A DNA stretch of 64,000 nucleotides from positions 1-64,000 of the forward strand of contig JBKHII010000013.1 of the NCBI GenBank assembly GCA_046538735.1. Direction: 5' to 3'. The stretch comes from SLST01 sp046538735. Lineage in GTDB: Bacteria; Spirochaetota; Spirochaetia; DSM-27196; SLST01. Position 1 is the stretch's first letter. Each line of letters opens with the position of its first letter. Shown one piece after another: positions 36,278 to 45,012 of the stretch. The position numbers were made by a program, and so were the translations under genes. The notes below the pieces were generated by a model. It was not told the origin of the DNA. It saw only the letters and a list, made by a program, of their open reading frames with translations, and ran no database searches.

Positions 36278-39200
36278 CTACCGGGCGGCACCCTGCGGCT
36301 GTGACACGTGGGGCATGATCGACCGAAACGCGGTCTCCATCGAGTCCACCGACCGCGGCATACCGAGCAACGCGTACCCGGGCTCGCCGCGAAACACCGT
36401 CGGCATGAGCAAGGAACGCTCGAAGAGTGCAAGCTGTTCCGATGAACAGAGGCCACGGAAGTACTCAACGACCACCAGCGGTTGCTTGATGAAGAGCACC
36501 TGACGCTTGGCAAGAACGTTGCGGAAGAGTCCGCTGCTCTTCGTGATCCCGAGAGACTCCGCGCAATGCGGGTCGATCCCGAGCTGGTACGATGGGATGA
36601 GCCCGTGCTCGGACGCGACGTAGAGCATCCCGATACGAGCGTTCCAGAGTCTTGTGAAGCGAACGAGAGACTTCAGCACGCCTCCCTCGTTGTCCGCATA
36701 GCCTCGGAGAAATCCGTCGTAGTCGAAGCCCTGCTCGGTGAACCGGAAGACCGACGTTCCGATAGCCCTGCGACGAGGCCGATTGCTATCGTCTCCGCCG
36801 CCGAATCCCGGCAGCAGCTCGTCCGACCCGCTCCCGAACAGGATCTCGATTCCCGAGCCTTCGCCCTCCTCGGGCTCTCCCACGACCGAGTCGACAAGAT
36901 CGCGCATCTCTGGGTCCTGAAGCCCCGCGCGATCACCGTACGCCTCACGGCCGATCTCAACAATCCCCTCGGATTCAACGAGAACCTGCCGGTCAACGTG
37001 AAGGCGATCAAGCACCTCGGTCAGCGGTGCGATTTCATACTCCGGGTAGACGCCCTCCCGCGCATCCGTGAACCGCACGAGATCCCGCCGCTCGTCGCTC
37101 TCGGGGCGGAAATCGCCTCCCGGATCGGCTTCGGTCTCATCGGGTGATTCGGCTGCAACGAGCTCTTCCGTCTCCTCCAGATCCTCTTCCGGCTGCGGTT
37201 GCGGGAGCCGGATCTCAATCCCTCGACCGAAGGAGAAGAAGCCGCCTCCGAACGTAGTCGACGCTCCGGGACTCATCGGCAGCTCTTCGGGCGCCACCGG
37301 ATCTCCGCCGATCTCCTCGGGCTCGAGCTCCTCGAGTTCTTCCTGGTCCGGAACGCCACCCGTCTCGGTCCTGGCGCGCTCTGTGACCTCGCTCCGGCCT
37401 GCCGGTTCCCCGATCTCCTCCACGGAGTCGACCAACTCAGGCTCGTCGAGCTCCTCCACGAGCTCGGCATCTTCGACCTCGTCCAGCCCTTCGGTCTCGT
37501 CCCAGTACGAAACCTCCTCCGGCTCTTCCGCTTCCTCGGCCTCGCCAATCGTCTCATCCTCGAGAGCCGGCCGCTCGTTAGCACGGATCTCGGTCTCGTC
37601 GAAGACAGGCTGCGGCAGCTCCGGCACCTCCTGCTCGGCCAGCCACTCGAGCTCGGCCTGCTCATCGAGCGTGTCCAGCGTCACGTCTCCAGTGCGCGCC
37701 TCGCCGGGGGGTTCTCCGGCCTCGTCCAGCTCACCGACGTCTTCGGCTTCCGCCTCCTCGTCGAGCTCCTCGAGCTCGGCGTCGATCAGCTCCTCGACTT
37801 CCTCCAGCTCCTCGGCGTCGCTGAGCTCTTCGAGCTCCTCGGCGTCGCTGAGCTCCTCGGGCTCGCCGGGCTCTTCGAGCTCGTCCGCCTCCTCGGCTTC
37901 CTCCCCCTCCTCGGCGTCGCTCAGCTCCTCGACTTCCTCCAGCTCCTCGGCATCGCTGAGCTCCTCGGGCTCGCCGGGCTCCTCGAGCTCGTCCGCCTCC
38001 TCGGGCTCCTCCGTCTCCTCGGCGTCGATCAGCTCCTCGAGCTCCTCGACTCCCTCCGGCTCGCTGAGCTCCTCCGGCTCGTCGGCCTCCTCGGCTTCGT
38101 CAGCGTCATCGGCGTCGATCAGCTCCTCGACTTCCTCGGCGTCGCTGAGCTCCTCGGGCTCGCTCAGCTCTTCGACCTCTTCGGCTTCCGGAGCCTCCTC
38201 GAGCTCGGAGACCTCCTCAGCGTCCTCAACGTCCTCAGCCTCTTCAGCCTCCGAGACTTCCTCGGCCGGCTCAACCTCTTCAATCTCGTCGACTTCTTCG
38301 ACTTGCACCGGTCGCATACCGGCGAACTCAGAAGGTGGGGTGGGAGCGGCATTCGCGGGGGCAGGCGTGGCGCCCTGCTCCGGTGCCTGCGGAATCGCGA
38401 CTGCTTGTGGCGGTGCTTGCACGTTCATGTGAGCGATGCGCTCGCTCAGTTGGTTCACGATCTCTTCGATTCGGTCCACATCGAGCGACACCGCAGGGCG
38501 CTCGGCTGCTCGACTGCTGAGCACGCTGATGATCTCGTCCCAGCTCTCGTTGATCAGCCGGTCGACCTCCTCTTCCTCGGTGGGTTTCACGCGCCCGATT
38601 CCGCGACGAATCTCGCGTCGGACTTCATCGCGTCTGTCTTCGAGCTCCGACTTCCAGCGCCGGAAATCGATCTCCTGGCGGTTCTCCATGTACTCGCGCA
38701 AGAGGCTGATCTGGAACCGCTTGACGCGGTCCTTGATTACGACGATGGCGTCTTGCCGAACGTTGAGGACCAGGAAGGCGATGAGGAATGTCGTCAGAAA
38801 GGCACCGGCGAGCAGCGTGTACTTGAGCAGCTGGGGCATCTCCAGGCGGCTCGAGGGTTCGAGATAGACGATGAGGCCGTTCGTCTCAGACTCCACCGCA
38901 AACGCCTCGTACGAGAACGCAACCGTCTGCCCATCGTCGCCGGCCTGTGCCGAAGCCCCGTTTCCGGTCGCAATCGTCTCGCGGCCGTCCAGATCGGCAA
39001 TGTCCGCCCAGGACGCGTTCACGGCGTTCGAGAGGTCCGCCGCCAGTCGGACTGGAGCGTTCACGAGCGCTCCTCCCGACCGAACGACCCTGACGGCATT
39101 CCCGGGCTCGATGAGCCCGTCCCGAATCAGAGTCGTGCGGAGATCGGAGGTGTTTACGTAGAAGAGAGCGACGCCCTGGAGTACACCGGCGGTGTCCACC

Positions 39201-39778
39201 GCGGGTAGTCGGTAGATGAACTGATTGTTCTCCGGCTCAAGAAGAATCTCGGCGTCCGGAAGCGCTTCCCCGGCGGGCAGCGCGTCCTCTTCGGGCAGCG
39301 TCTCGTAGTACGCGAGCGCTGCGAGCGAGACGGGCTCGTCTGCGTCCACCTGATCAGGTCGCAGGTATGTCCTTCTGGTCCCCTCGGCAGTGAAGTCGTC
39401 CGGATCCGAGCTGTAGTGAAGCTCGGTCGCTGCAACGTCGATGATGCGTACGACGTCCAGGGACGATCGCTCCTGCTCGATCGAGTCCAGTCTGTATCGC
39501 CGCTCCCGGATCTCCGCGGCAGACGCGTTGATTCGGAACGCAGACCGGACGGCAGGCTCGTTCGTGAACCGACGGAAGCGCTCGATATTCGCGGTGTGGA
39601 ACTCGTCGAACAGTCTCGATACTCGCTGAGCCCGCTCCTGTACCGCCTCCTCCACGCGCGGGACGTAGAAGCGCGCTTCGAGCACCTGGAATCGCTCTAC
39701 CGAGGCGATCACAGCGAGGACGCTGAAAACGACAACTGAGATGAGGAGACTGATTGATATCTTCTGAGCTCCGCTCAT
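36278..39778 (-). CDS. Large membrane protein with Asp/Glu-rich repeat tract
   Basis: 1166 aa, function unknown. TM1 (residues 6-27) and TM2 (about 317-339) bracket an extracytoplasmic domain of sensor (Cache-like) appearance. A charged coiled segment (FQISLLREYMENRQEIDFRR) is followed by a roughly 340-residue low-complexity tract (about 493-829) built from repeats such as EELSDAEELEEVEEL, about half acidic by eye. A folded C-terminal domain (about 1005-1150, LYVASEHGLIPSYQLG, GITKSSGLFRNVLAKRQ) looks GAF-like but is not assigned. No kinase, cyclase or methyl-accepting signature is seen. ATG at 39778 has GGAGGA 13 bases upstream; a TTG at 39799 is the alternative. Its own promoter follows the rplQ terminator. 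Confidence 0.85.
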   Translation of the reverse strand: MSGAQKISISLLISVVVFSVLAVIASVERFQVLEARFYVPRVEEAVQERAQRVSRLFDEFHTANIERFRRFTNEPAVRSAFRINASAAEIRERRYRLDSIEQERSSLDVVRIIDVAATELHYSSDPDDFTAEGTRRTYLRPDQVDADEPVSLAALAYYETLPEEDALPAGEALPDAEILLEPENNQFIYRLPAVDTAGVLQGVALFYVNTSDLRTTLIRDGLIEPGNAVRVVRSGGALVNAPVRLAADLSNAVNASWADIADLDGRETIATGNGASAQAGDDGQTVAFSYEAFAVESETNGLIVYLEPSSRLEMPQLLKYTLLAGAFLTTFLIAFLVLNVRQDAIVVIKDRVKRFQISLLREYMENRQEIDFRRWKSELEDRRDEVRREIRRGIGRVKPTEEEEVDRLINESWDEIISVLSSRAAERPAVSLDVDRIEEIVNQLSERIAHMNVQAPPQAVAIPQAPEQGATPAPANAAPTPPSEFAGMRPVQVEEVDEIEEVEPAEEVSEAEEAEDVEDAEEVSELEEAPEAEEVEELSEPEELSDAEEVEELIDADDADEAEEADEPEELSEPEGVEELEELIDAEETEEPEEADELEEPGEPEELSDAEELEEVEELSDAEEGEEAEEADELEEPGEPEELSDAEELEELSDAEELEEVEELIDAELEELDEEAEAEDVGELDEAGEPPGEARTGDVTLDTLDEQAELEWLAEQEVPELPQPVFDETEIRANERPALEDETIGEAEEAEEPEEVSYWDETEGLDEVEDAELVEELDEPELVDSVEEIGEPAGRSEVTERARTETGGVPDQEELEELEPEEIGGDPVAPEELPMSPGASTTFGGGFFSFGRGIEIRLPQPQPEEDLEETEELVAAESPDETEADPGGDFRPESDERRDLVRFTDAREGVYPEYEIAPLTEVLDRLHVDRQVLVESEGIVEIGREAYGDRAGLQDPEMRDLVDSVVGEPEEGEGSGIEILFGSGSDELLPGFGGGDDSNRPRRRAIGTSVFRFTEQGFDYDGFLRGYADNEGGVLKSLVRFTRLWNARIGMLYVASEHGLIPSYQLGIDPHCAESLGITKSSGLFRNVLAKRQVLFIKQPLVVVEYFRGLCSSEQLALFERSLLMPTVFRGEPGYALLGMPRSVDSMETAFRSIMPHVSQPQGAAR
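37440..38310 (-). repeat. Imperfect tandem repeats encoding the acidic tract
   Basis: GAG/GAC/GCC-rich DNA made of short variable units. Two long near-copies start at about 37788 and 37921. The first contains an extra 24-bp unit encoding LSDAEELE, a recent-looking tandem duplication. The region also generates long Ser-rich and Leu-rich open frames on the other strand that are not genes. Confidence 0.8.
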
Positions 39779-39808
39779 ACCGGGAAGAGCGTCCTCCAAC
39801 TATGGCTC

Positions 39809-39837
39809 ATCGTATTGAGTATCGGCAGGATCGGCAA
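39809..39837 (-). promoter_or_regulatory. Candidate promoter of the acidic-repeat protein gene
   Basis: Minus strand TTGCCG (39837-39832), 17-base spacer, TACGAT (39814-39809), placed between the rplQ terminator and the gene start. Confidence 0.4.
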
Positions 39838-39880
39838 CTCGCGTGACAGATCGCTCGCTGGACCGTCCCGGTCGCACGAC

Positions 39881-39908
39881 AAAAAAGGCCTCGCCGCAAG
39901 GCGAGGCC
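39881..39908 (-). terminator. Terminator of the ribosomal protein supercluster
   Basis: Minus strand GGCCTCGCC, TTGC loop, GGCGAGGCC and TTTTTT, 42 bases after the rplQ stop. It closes the 24-kb minus-strand run. Confidence 0.93.
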
Positions 39909-39950
39909 GTATCGGCAGCACATCGAACTGCCCTGTGCGTTCTGTCACGC

Positions 39951-40493
39951 CTACTCGGCGTCCTTCTTCTCTTCGTCGGTCGCCGCTTCCTGCGCAGCCT
40001 CTTCGGCCGCCTGTGGCTCCGTTTCCTTCGCTTCCGGTTCCTTCGCTTCCGGTTCCGCCTTCGCCTTCGCCTTCTTCTTCGGCGCCGGCTTCGCCTCGGA
40101 ACCCGCCTTCTTCTTCGACTTCGGCGACTCCTGCGTCTCTTCCTCTACGAGTTCGAGCAGCACCATCTCGCTCGCATCGCCGGCGCGAGGGCCGACCTTG
40201 AGCATTCGGGTGTAACCGCCCGGCCGACTCTTGAATCGCGGACCAATCTCCACGAAAAGCTTGGCGAGAATCGCCTTGTCCTTGATATCTCGAGCCACCA
40301 TGCGTCGGTTGTGGACGCTATCGACTTTGGCGCGCGTGATCATCTTCTCGGCCGTTCGTCGAATCTCTCGCGCCTTTGCCTTCGTCGTCTGAATCCGCTC
40401 GTACTTGAAGAGCGAGGTGACCATGTTTCGATGGAGCGCTTTTCGGTGCGCCGGCTTGCGGCCGAGCCGGTTGAATCCAACTCTATGCTTCAT
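39951..40493 (-). CDS. rplQ: 50S ribosomal protein L17 with charged C-terminal extension
   Basis: L17 sits near the peptide exit tunnel. The first 118 residues are a normal bL17 (MKHRVGFNRLGRKPAHRKAL, TKAKAREIRRTAEKMIT). A 60-residue Lys/Glu/Ala-rich tail follows (KKKAKAKAEPEAKEPEAKE), making 180 aa against the usual 120-130. The tail is low complexity and probably disordered. Its start overlaps rpoA by 11 bp, and it is the last gene of the alpha cluster. Confidence 0.96.
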   Translation of the reverse strand: MKHRVGFNRLGRKPAHRKALHRNMVTSLFKYERIQTTKAKAREIRRTAEKMITRAKVDSVHNRRMVARDIKDKAILAKLFVEIGPRFKSRPGGYTRMLKVGPRAGDASEMVLLELVEEETQESPKSKKKAGSEAKPAPKKKAKAKAEPEAKEPEAKETEPQAAEEAAQEAATDEEKKDAE

Positions 40494-41538
40494 TCTCTTC
40501 GTCCTTCTTCTTCTTCATCCGGACAGCCTGACGGAGCTGGCTGTAGTCGGTCATCCCCAGGCTCAGGTTCCACTCGTTGAGCTTCTCCTTGATCTCCTGA
40601 AGCGACTTCTTACCGAAGTTGCGGGTCTTCGCAATGTCCTCTTCCGTACGAGCCGTGAGGTCGCCGATCGATCGAATGTTGGCGTTCTTCAGGCAGTTGC
40701 TCGATCGAACGCTCAACTCGAGTTCCTCGACCGGTGTCTCCAGCAGCTGCCTGATTCGTTCCTCTTCCTCATCGACGTCCTCGTCGCCTACGATGTTTTC
40801 TTCGTCGAAGTTGATGAAGATTGTGAAGTGGTCTTTCGTGATCTTGGCTGCCTCGGCGAGCGCGTCTTCGGGCTTGATCGTCCCGTCCGTCCAGACCTCC
40901 AGCACGAGCTTATCGTAGTCCGTCCGTTGACCTACGCGGGTGTTCTCCACTTCGTAGCGCGCGCGGCGGATGGGAGAGAAGATGGCGTCTATGGGGATCG
41001 TCCCGATCACCTCGATGTACTTCTCGTTCATCTCTGCGGGCACGTATCCTCGACCGAGATCGATCTGGAGCTCGATCTCCACGTTCGCGCCGTCCATCAT
41101 GGTCATGAGCGTGAGGTCCTTGTTCTTGACCTCGATCGCATCGTCGACCTCCAGATCCGCACCGCTCAGCGTTCCCTTTCCCTTCGCTTCAACGATGATC
41201 GTCTTCTGCTCGGTGTCCTCCGGAAGCGAGATCTGCAGCTGCTTGAGCCGGTTGATGATGTCCGGAGTATCCTCGACCACGTTCGGAATCGACTCGTACT
41301 CGCTCGAAAGCACGTGCGCGGTTCCCTCGGCATCGTAGCTCGTAACCCGGATGGCGGTTACCGCATACCCCTGGATGGAAGAGAGCAGGATCCGGCGCAG
41401 CGTGTTACCGATCGTGGTACCGTAGCCGCGTTCGAACGGATAGGCTACGAACTTGCCGTAGAACGGGTTCACTTCACTATGTTCGAATGTGATGCCCTTC
41501 GGGCGCTTGAAACCCTTCAGCAGGTTCTTTCGTGCCAT
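40483..41538 (-). CDS. rpoA: RNA polymerase alpha subunit
   Basis: The assembly scaffold of RNA polymerase, 351 aa. The N-terminal dimerisation domain (GYGTTIGNTLRRILLSS) is followed by an acidic linker and a C-terminal domain for UP-element and activator contact (LELSVRSSNCLKNANIRSIG, KTRNFGKKSLQEIKEKL). rpsD, which precedes rpoA in many bacteria, is missing; rpsK is directly upstream (16 bp). Confidence 0.98.
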   Translation of the reverse strand: MARKNLLKGFKRPKGITFEHSEVNPFYGKFVAYPFERGYGTTIGNTLRRILLSSIQGYAVTAIRVTSYDAEGTAHVLSSEYESIPNVVEDTPDIINRLKQLQISLPEDTEQKTIIVEAKGKGTLSGADLEVDDAIEVKNKDLTLMTMMDGANVEIELQIDLGRGYVPAEMNEKYIEVIGTIPIDAIFSPIRRARYEVENTRVGQRTDYDKLVLEVWTDGTIKPEDALAEAAKITKDHFTIFINFDEENIVGDEDVDEEEERIRQLLETPVEELELSVRSSNCLKNANIRSIGDLTARTEEDIAKTRNFGKKSLQEIKEKLNEWNLSLGMTDYSQLRQAVRMKKKKDEENEA

Positions 41539-41554
41539 AGATGCTCCTTCTTAC

Positions 41555-41938
41555 TTAGACGCGACGGCTCTTGCGCGGACGGCATCCGTTGTGAGGGATC
41601 GGCGTGACGTCTCGAATGCTTTTCACCCAGAGTCCGAGATTCCCCAGACTCCGAATCGCGGACTCGCGACCGACACCGGGCCCCTTCACGAACACATGCA
41701 CCTCGCGCAGACCAACGTCCATCGCTTTGCGCGCCGCCGTCTCGGCGGTCGTCTGAGCGGCGTACGGCGTGGACTTCTTTGCGCCGCGAAAGCCGAGAGA
41801 GCCCGCGCTCGCCCACGAGATGCCGTTGCCGGTCAGGTCCGTGATCGTCACGATCGTATTGTTGAAGGTCGCCTGGATGTAGACGTTGCCCTCGAATACT
41901 GAACGCTTTTCCTTCTTCTTCTTTGTCGTCTTTGCCAC
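41555..41938 (-). CDS. rpsK: 30S ribosomal protein S11
   Basis: Platform protein contacting 16S rRNA near the mRNA exit; 127 aa. The diagnostic blocks are ATFNNTIVTITDLTGN, PYAAQTTAETAARKA and VTPIPHNGCRPRKSRRV. A Lys-rich start (KTTKKKKEKRSVFEG) is normal. It follows rpsM by 10 bp. Confidence 0.98.
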   Translation of the reverse strand: MAKTTKKKKEKRSVFEGNVYIQATFNNTIVTITDLTGNGISWASAGSLGFRGAKKSTPYAAQTTAETAARKAMDVGLREVHVFVKGPGVGRESAIRSLGNLGLWVKSIRDVTPIPHNGCRPRKSRRV

Positions 41939-41948
41939 AGACTACTCC

Positions 41949-42320
41949 TTAGACGGCCTTCTTCTTGCCGGCGACGGTCTTCTTCCGGCCCTTGCGCGTT
42001 CGCGCGTTCGTGCGGGTGCGCTGACCTCGGACCGGCAGGCCTCGTCTGTGCCGCAGTCCACGGTAGCAACCGATGTCCATCAGTCGCTTGATGTTGAGCG
42101 AGGTCTCCGTCCTGAGTCGCCCTTCGACCTTGTAGTCGTTCTCGATAACGTTCCGGAGCTTGTTGATGTCCTCGGCGGTCACGTCATTCATACGGGCCGT
42201 CTTGTCAACACCCGTCTTCTCACAGATCGCCTCGGCGCTCGATCGCCCGATCCCGAAAATGTAGGTCAGTGCAATCGCGACCGGTTTGTTCGGCAAGTCG
42301 ATGCCGGCTATACGAGCCAT
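41949..42320 (-). CDS. rpsM: 30S ribosomal protein S13
   Basis: Head protein of the small subunit that bridges to L5 and contacts P-site tRNA with its basic C-terminus (RGLPVRGQRTRTNARTRKG). 123 aa, beginning MARIAGIDLPNKPVAIALTY. It follows rpmJ by 9 bp. There is no infA or map in this stretch. Confidence 0.98.
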   Translation of the reverse strand: MARIAGIDLPNKPVAIALTYIFGIGRSSAEAICEKTGVDKTARMNDVTAEDINKLRNVIENDYKVEGRLRTETSLNIKRLMDIGCYRGLRHRRGLPVRGQRTRTNARTRKGRKKTVAGKKKAV

Positions 42321-42329
42321 ACTACTCTC

Positions 42330-42443
42330 CTATCGCTGTCGCTGCTTGTGCTTCGGATTGCTGCAGATAATGCGCACAACGCCACGGCGACGAATGACCT
42401 TGCACTTGTCGCACATCGGCTTGACGCTCACTCTCACTTTCAT
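42330..42443 (-). CDS. rpmJ: 50S ribosomal protein L36
   Basis: A 37-residue zinc-ribbon protein, translated directly from the minus strand: starts MKVRVSVKPMCDKCKVIRRR and ends PKHKQRQR. Cys11, Cys14, Cys27 and His32 make the intact zinc site (C+ form). GGAAGGTGA lies upstream of the ATG. It is located between secY and rpsM as in other bacteria. Confidence 0.97.
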   Translation of the reverse strand: MKVRVSVKPMCDKCKVIRRRGVVRIICSNPKHKQRQR

Positions 42444-42454
42444 ACGTCACCTTC

Positions 42455-43777
42455 CTACAGGTTCCGAGAGCGGATCCGACCACGCTTGGTCAGGCCCTCA
42501 TGATGATGCATGCGCAAGGAGCCCTCGATCTGAGACATCAGATCGAGATCGACTCCAACCATAATGAGCAGCGACGTGCCTCCCATCAGGAATGCTACCT
42601 CCTGCGGGAAGCCAAACAACTGCTGCAGGATCGTTGGAATCACCGCGATGAACGCGAGGAACAGCGATCCAGGCAAGATAATGCGGTTCAGGATGCGAGT
42701 GAAGTACTCCTCCATCTTCTCGGGCCGAATACCCGGGATCGATCCGCCGTTCTCCCGGATGTTTTTCGAGATCTCCACCGGATTGAGCGTCACCTGCGTG
42801 TAGAAGTACGCAAAGAAGATGATCATCAGGGTGTACGCGATCAGGTAGGGAGCGCCGCCGGGGGTGAACCACCGAGCGAAGCTCGCAAGCCACGGCACGT
42901 TCGCTCCGAGGCTCTCGGCGATCTGCAGCGGGAAGACGATGATCGAACTCGCGAAGATGACCGGGATAACGCCGGACGGATTGATCTTGAACGGAACATA
43001 GGTGTTCTGCGCACCGTACATGCGTCGACCCACTACCCGCTTCGCGTAGTGCACGGGAATCTTCCGCTGGCCGCGCTGCTCGTAGATCACGAGCGCGATC
43101 ACTCCGATGAACATGCCCAGGACTACGATCACGAACACTGGGTTGAGATCGTCGCGTTGAACGGCCTGGATGAGCGTCCAGAAACCGCGCGGCATTCGAG
43201 CCACAATACCCGTGAAGATGATCAGAGAAACACCGTTTCCGATACCACGCTGATTGATCTGTTCACCGAGCCACATGAGGAAGACCGTTCCGGTCGTGAC
43301 GGTCAGAAGCGCCACGAAGGTGAATAGAACCGGCGGCATCATGATCGCGTTCGAGATCGTGGTAGCGTACGCGCGTACCGCGAGCCCCTGGATGACGCAG
43401 ATAACGACGGTTCCGTACCGGTTGTACTTCTGAATCCGCTTGCGACCGCCCTCTTCCTGAGAGATCTTCTTCAGCTTCGGAAACACCAGCAACAGCAGCT
43501 GCATGATGATCGTCATGCTGATGTACGGCATGATGCCGAGCATGAAGACAGAGAAGTTCGTGAACGCCCCGCCGGAGAAGAAGTTCAGGTAATCGGTAAC
43601 CGTGAGACCGCCTTGAGCGCTCTGCGTCAAGAAGTACGCCTGCAGCGCGCTCACGTTGATCCCCGGGATCGGCAGGTGGGAACCGAGACGATGAATCAAG
43701 AGAACGCCCACAGTGAACAGGATTCGGTCGCGGAGTTCCTTGATCCTGAAGATGTCAGCCAGCGGATTGCTCGCCAT
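42455..43777 (-). CDS. secY: Protein translocase subunit SecY
   Basis: Channel-forming subunit of the Sec translocon, 440 aa with ten membrane helices. It begins NPLADIFRIKELRDRILFT, with the plug/TM2 region at HLPIPGINVSAL, and carries the cytoplasmic loops that bind SecA and the ribosome (YEQRGQRKIPVHYAKRVVGR; GGSIPGIRPEKMEEY). It is one base after rplO. No adk or map follows, unlike E. coli or Bacillus. Confidence 0.98.
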   Translation of the reverse strand: MASNPLADIFRIKELRDRILFTVGVLLIHRLGSHLPIPGINVSALQAYFLTQSAQGGLTVTDYLNFFSGGAFTNFSVFMLGIMPYISMTIIMQLLLLVFPKLKKISQEEGGRKRIQKYNRYGTVVICVIQGLAVRAYATTISNAIMMPPVLFTFVALLTVTTGTVFLMWLGEQINQRGIGNGVSLIIFTGIVARMPRGFWTLIQAVQRDDLNPVFVIVVLGMFIGVIALVIYEQRGQRKIPVHYAKRVVGRRMYGAQNTYVPFKINPSGVIPVIFASSIIVFPLQIAESLGANVPWLASFARWFTPGGAPYLIAYTLMIIFFAYFYTQVTLNPVEISKNIRENGGSIPGIRPEKMEEYFTRILNRIILPGSLFLAFIAVIPTILQQLFGFPQEVAFLMGGTSLLIMVGVDLDLMSQIEGSLRMHHHEGLTKRGRIRSRNL

Positions 43778-43778
43778 A

Positions 43779-44330
43779 TTACTCGCTATCCTTCGTCGTA
43801 TCGTCGCTCTCCGCCTCCGACTCGTCGGCCGGGGCGCTCTGCTGCGATTCGGCCTTCTCCGCAGCCGTGCTTTCCGATGCGCGGCCTTCGGGCGCGCCTT
43901 CCACGGTGCCGCCCGCCGCCTCGATCTTCGCCCGCGCGGATTTGGATACCTTGAGGCCCGAGACGGTGAGCTTCTTCGTGAGATCTCCCTCGCCGAGTAT
44001 CTTCACGAGCTGCTCGTTCGCCCCGATGATGCCTTTCTCTCGGAGCGTTTCGAAACTCACCGTGTCACCCTTCGCGAATTTCTTCTCAAGGGTGGACAGG
44101 TTGATCGCGGTGTACTCCTGCTTGAACGGGTAGTTCGAAAAGCCACGCCGCGCGATACGGCGGTAGAGCGGCATCTGCCCGCCCTCGAACCCGGGCCGCA
44201 CGCCACCGCCGGAGCGGGCGTTCTGACCCTTGGTTCCCTTGCCCGCAGTCGTACCGTTCCCGCTGCCGGGACCTCGACCGAGACGCTTCTTCTGTTTCGT
44301 CGCCCCATCCGGGCGCTTCAGGAATGCCAT
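43779..44330 (-). CDS. rplO: 50S ribosomal protein L15 with acidic C-terminal extension
   Basis: Late-assembly large-subunit protein. The conserved part (residues 1-145) has RLGRGPGSGNGTTAGKGTKG and GFEGGQMPLYRRIARRGF. A tail of about 38 residues rich in Glu/Ser/Ala (AEKAESQQSAPADESEAESD) brings it to 183 aa against about 145. It overlaps rpmD by one base. Confidence 0.97.
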   Translation of the reverse strand: MAFLKRPDGATKQKKRLGRGPGSGNGTTAGKGTKGQNARSGGGVRPGFEGGQMPLYRRIARRGFSNYPFKQEYTAINLSTLEKKFAKGDTVSFETLREKGIIGANEQLVKILGEGDLTKKLTVSGLKVSKSARAKIEAAGGTVEGAPEGRASESTAAEKAESQQSAPADESEAESDDTTKDSE

Positions 44331-44512
44331 TACTCAATCTCCTCGAGCCGGATCATGTGGTTGACGCTCCGGACCATTCCCCGAATCGCGGGATTGTCCG
44401 CTTTCTCAACCGTCTGATGCATCTTCCTGAGACCGAGCGCGCGAACCGTGCTCCGGTGCTTCGGGAGCGCGCCGATCGGGCTCCTCACGAGGGTGATCCG
44501 CAAGTGTGCCAT
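44330..44512 (-). CDS. rpmD: 50S ribosomal protein L30
   Basis: 60 aa, within the short bacterial range, with RITLVRSPIGALPKHRSTV and GMVRSVNHMIRLEE. The ATG at 44512 overlaps the stop of rpsE by one base; upstream in-frame codons belong to rpsE. Large-subunit surface protein. Confidence 0.96.
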   Translation of the reverse strand: MAHLRITLVRSPIGALPKHRSTVRALGLRKMHQTVEKADNPAIRGMVRSVNHMIRLEEIE

Positions 44513-45000
44513 TAGCCCCACATCTCCTTCACCGCCTTGCCCCGGCCCCGCGCGATCTTGCGGGCATCCATGAGGCTCTCGAGCCCCTGAAACACCGCCT
44601 TCACGATATTCACAGCGTTCTGGCTGCCGAGCGATTTGCTGAGAACATCGTTGATCCCGGCGACCTCCATGACCGCCCGAACCGGACCGCCGGCGATGAT
44701 ACCGGTTCCGGGAGCGGCCGGCTTCATGAGCACCTTCGCGCTCTTGAACTCGCCCTGTATCCAGTGCGGGATGGTCGCCTGTCTGAGAGGGACCTCGACC
44801 ATGCTGTTCTTCGCTCTTTCCACGCCCTTGCGGATCGCTTCAGCAACGTCGTTCGCCTTTCCGTATCCATACCCAACGCGGCCGTTCTTGTCACCGACCA
44901 CGATCAGCGCTGAGAAGGAAAAGCGACGACCGCCCTTCACGACCTTGGCGACGCGGTTCAGCTTGATCAGTTTCTCCGTAAAATCTCGTTCCTGGTCCAC
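44512..45000 (-). CDS. rpsE: 30S ribosomal protein S5
   Basis: Decoding-fidelity protein at the mRNA entry tunnel, 162 aa. Double-stranded-RNA-binding N-domain (FTEKLIKLNRVAKVVKGGRR, VGDKNGRVGYGYGKANDVAE) and S5 C-domain (VRAVMEVAGINDVLSKSLGS). Positions where spectinomycin resistance arises (VVKGGRRF loop) look wild type. Confidence 0.98.
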   Translation of the reverse strand: MDQERDFTEKLIKLNRVAKVVKGGRRFSFSALIVVGDKNGRVGYGYGKANDVAEAIRKGVERAKNSMVEVPLRQATIPHWIQGEFKSAKVLMKPAAPGTGIIAGGPVRAVMEVAGINDVLSKSLGSQNAVNIVKAVFQGLESLMDARKIARGRGKAVKEMWG

Positions 45001-45012
45001 GACCGCCTCCTA

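Noticed and set aside
37440..38310. Repetitive DNA that could be mistaken for a CRISPR array or minisatellite
   Set aside because: Units vary in length and have no unique spacers; the frame is preserved as an acidic protein tract.
37068..39208. Ser-rich (454 aa) and Leu-rich (669 aa) open frames opposite the acidic tract
   Set aside because: Direct consequence of GAG/GAC-rich repeats read from the other strand; no start signals.
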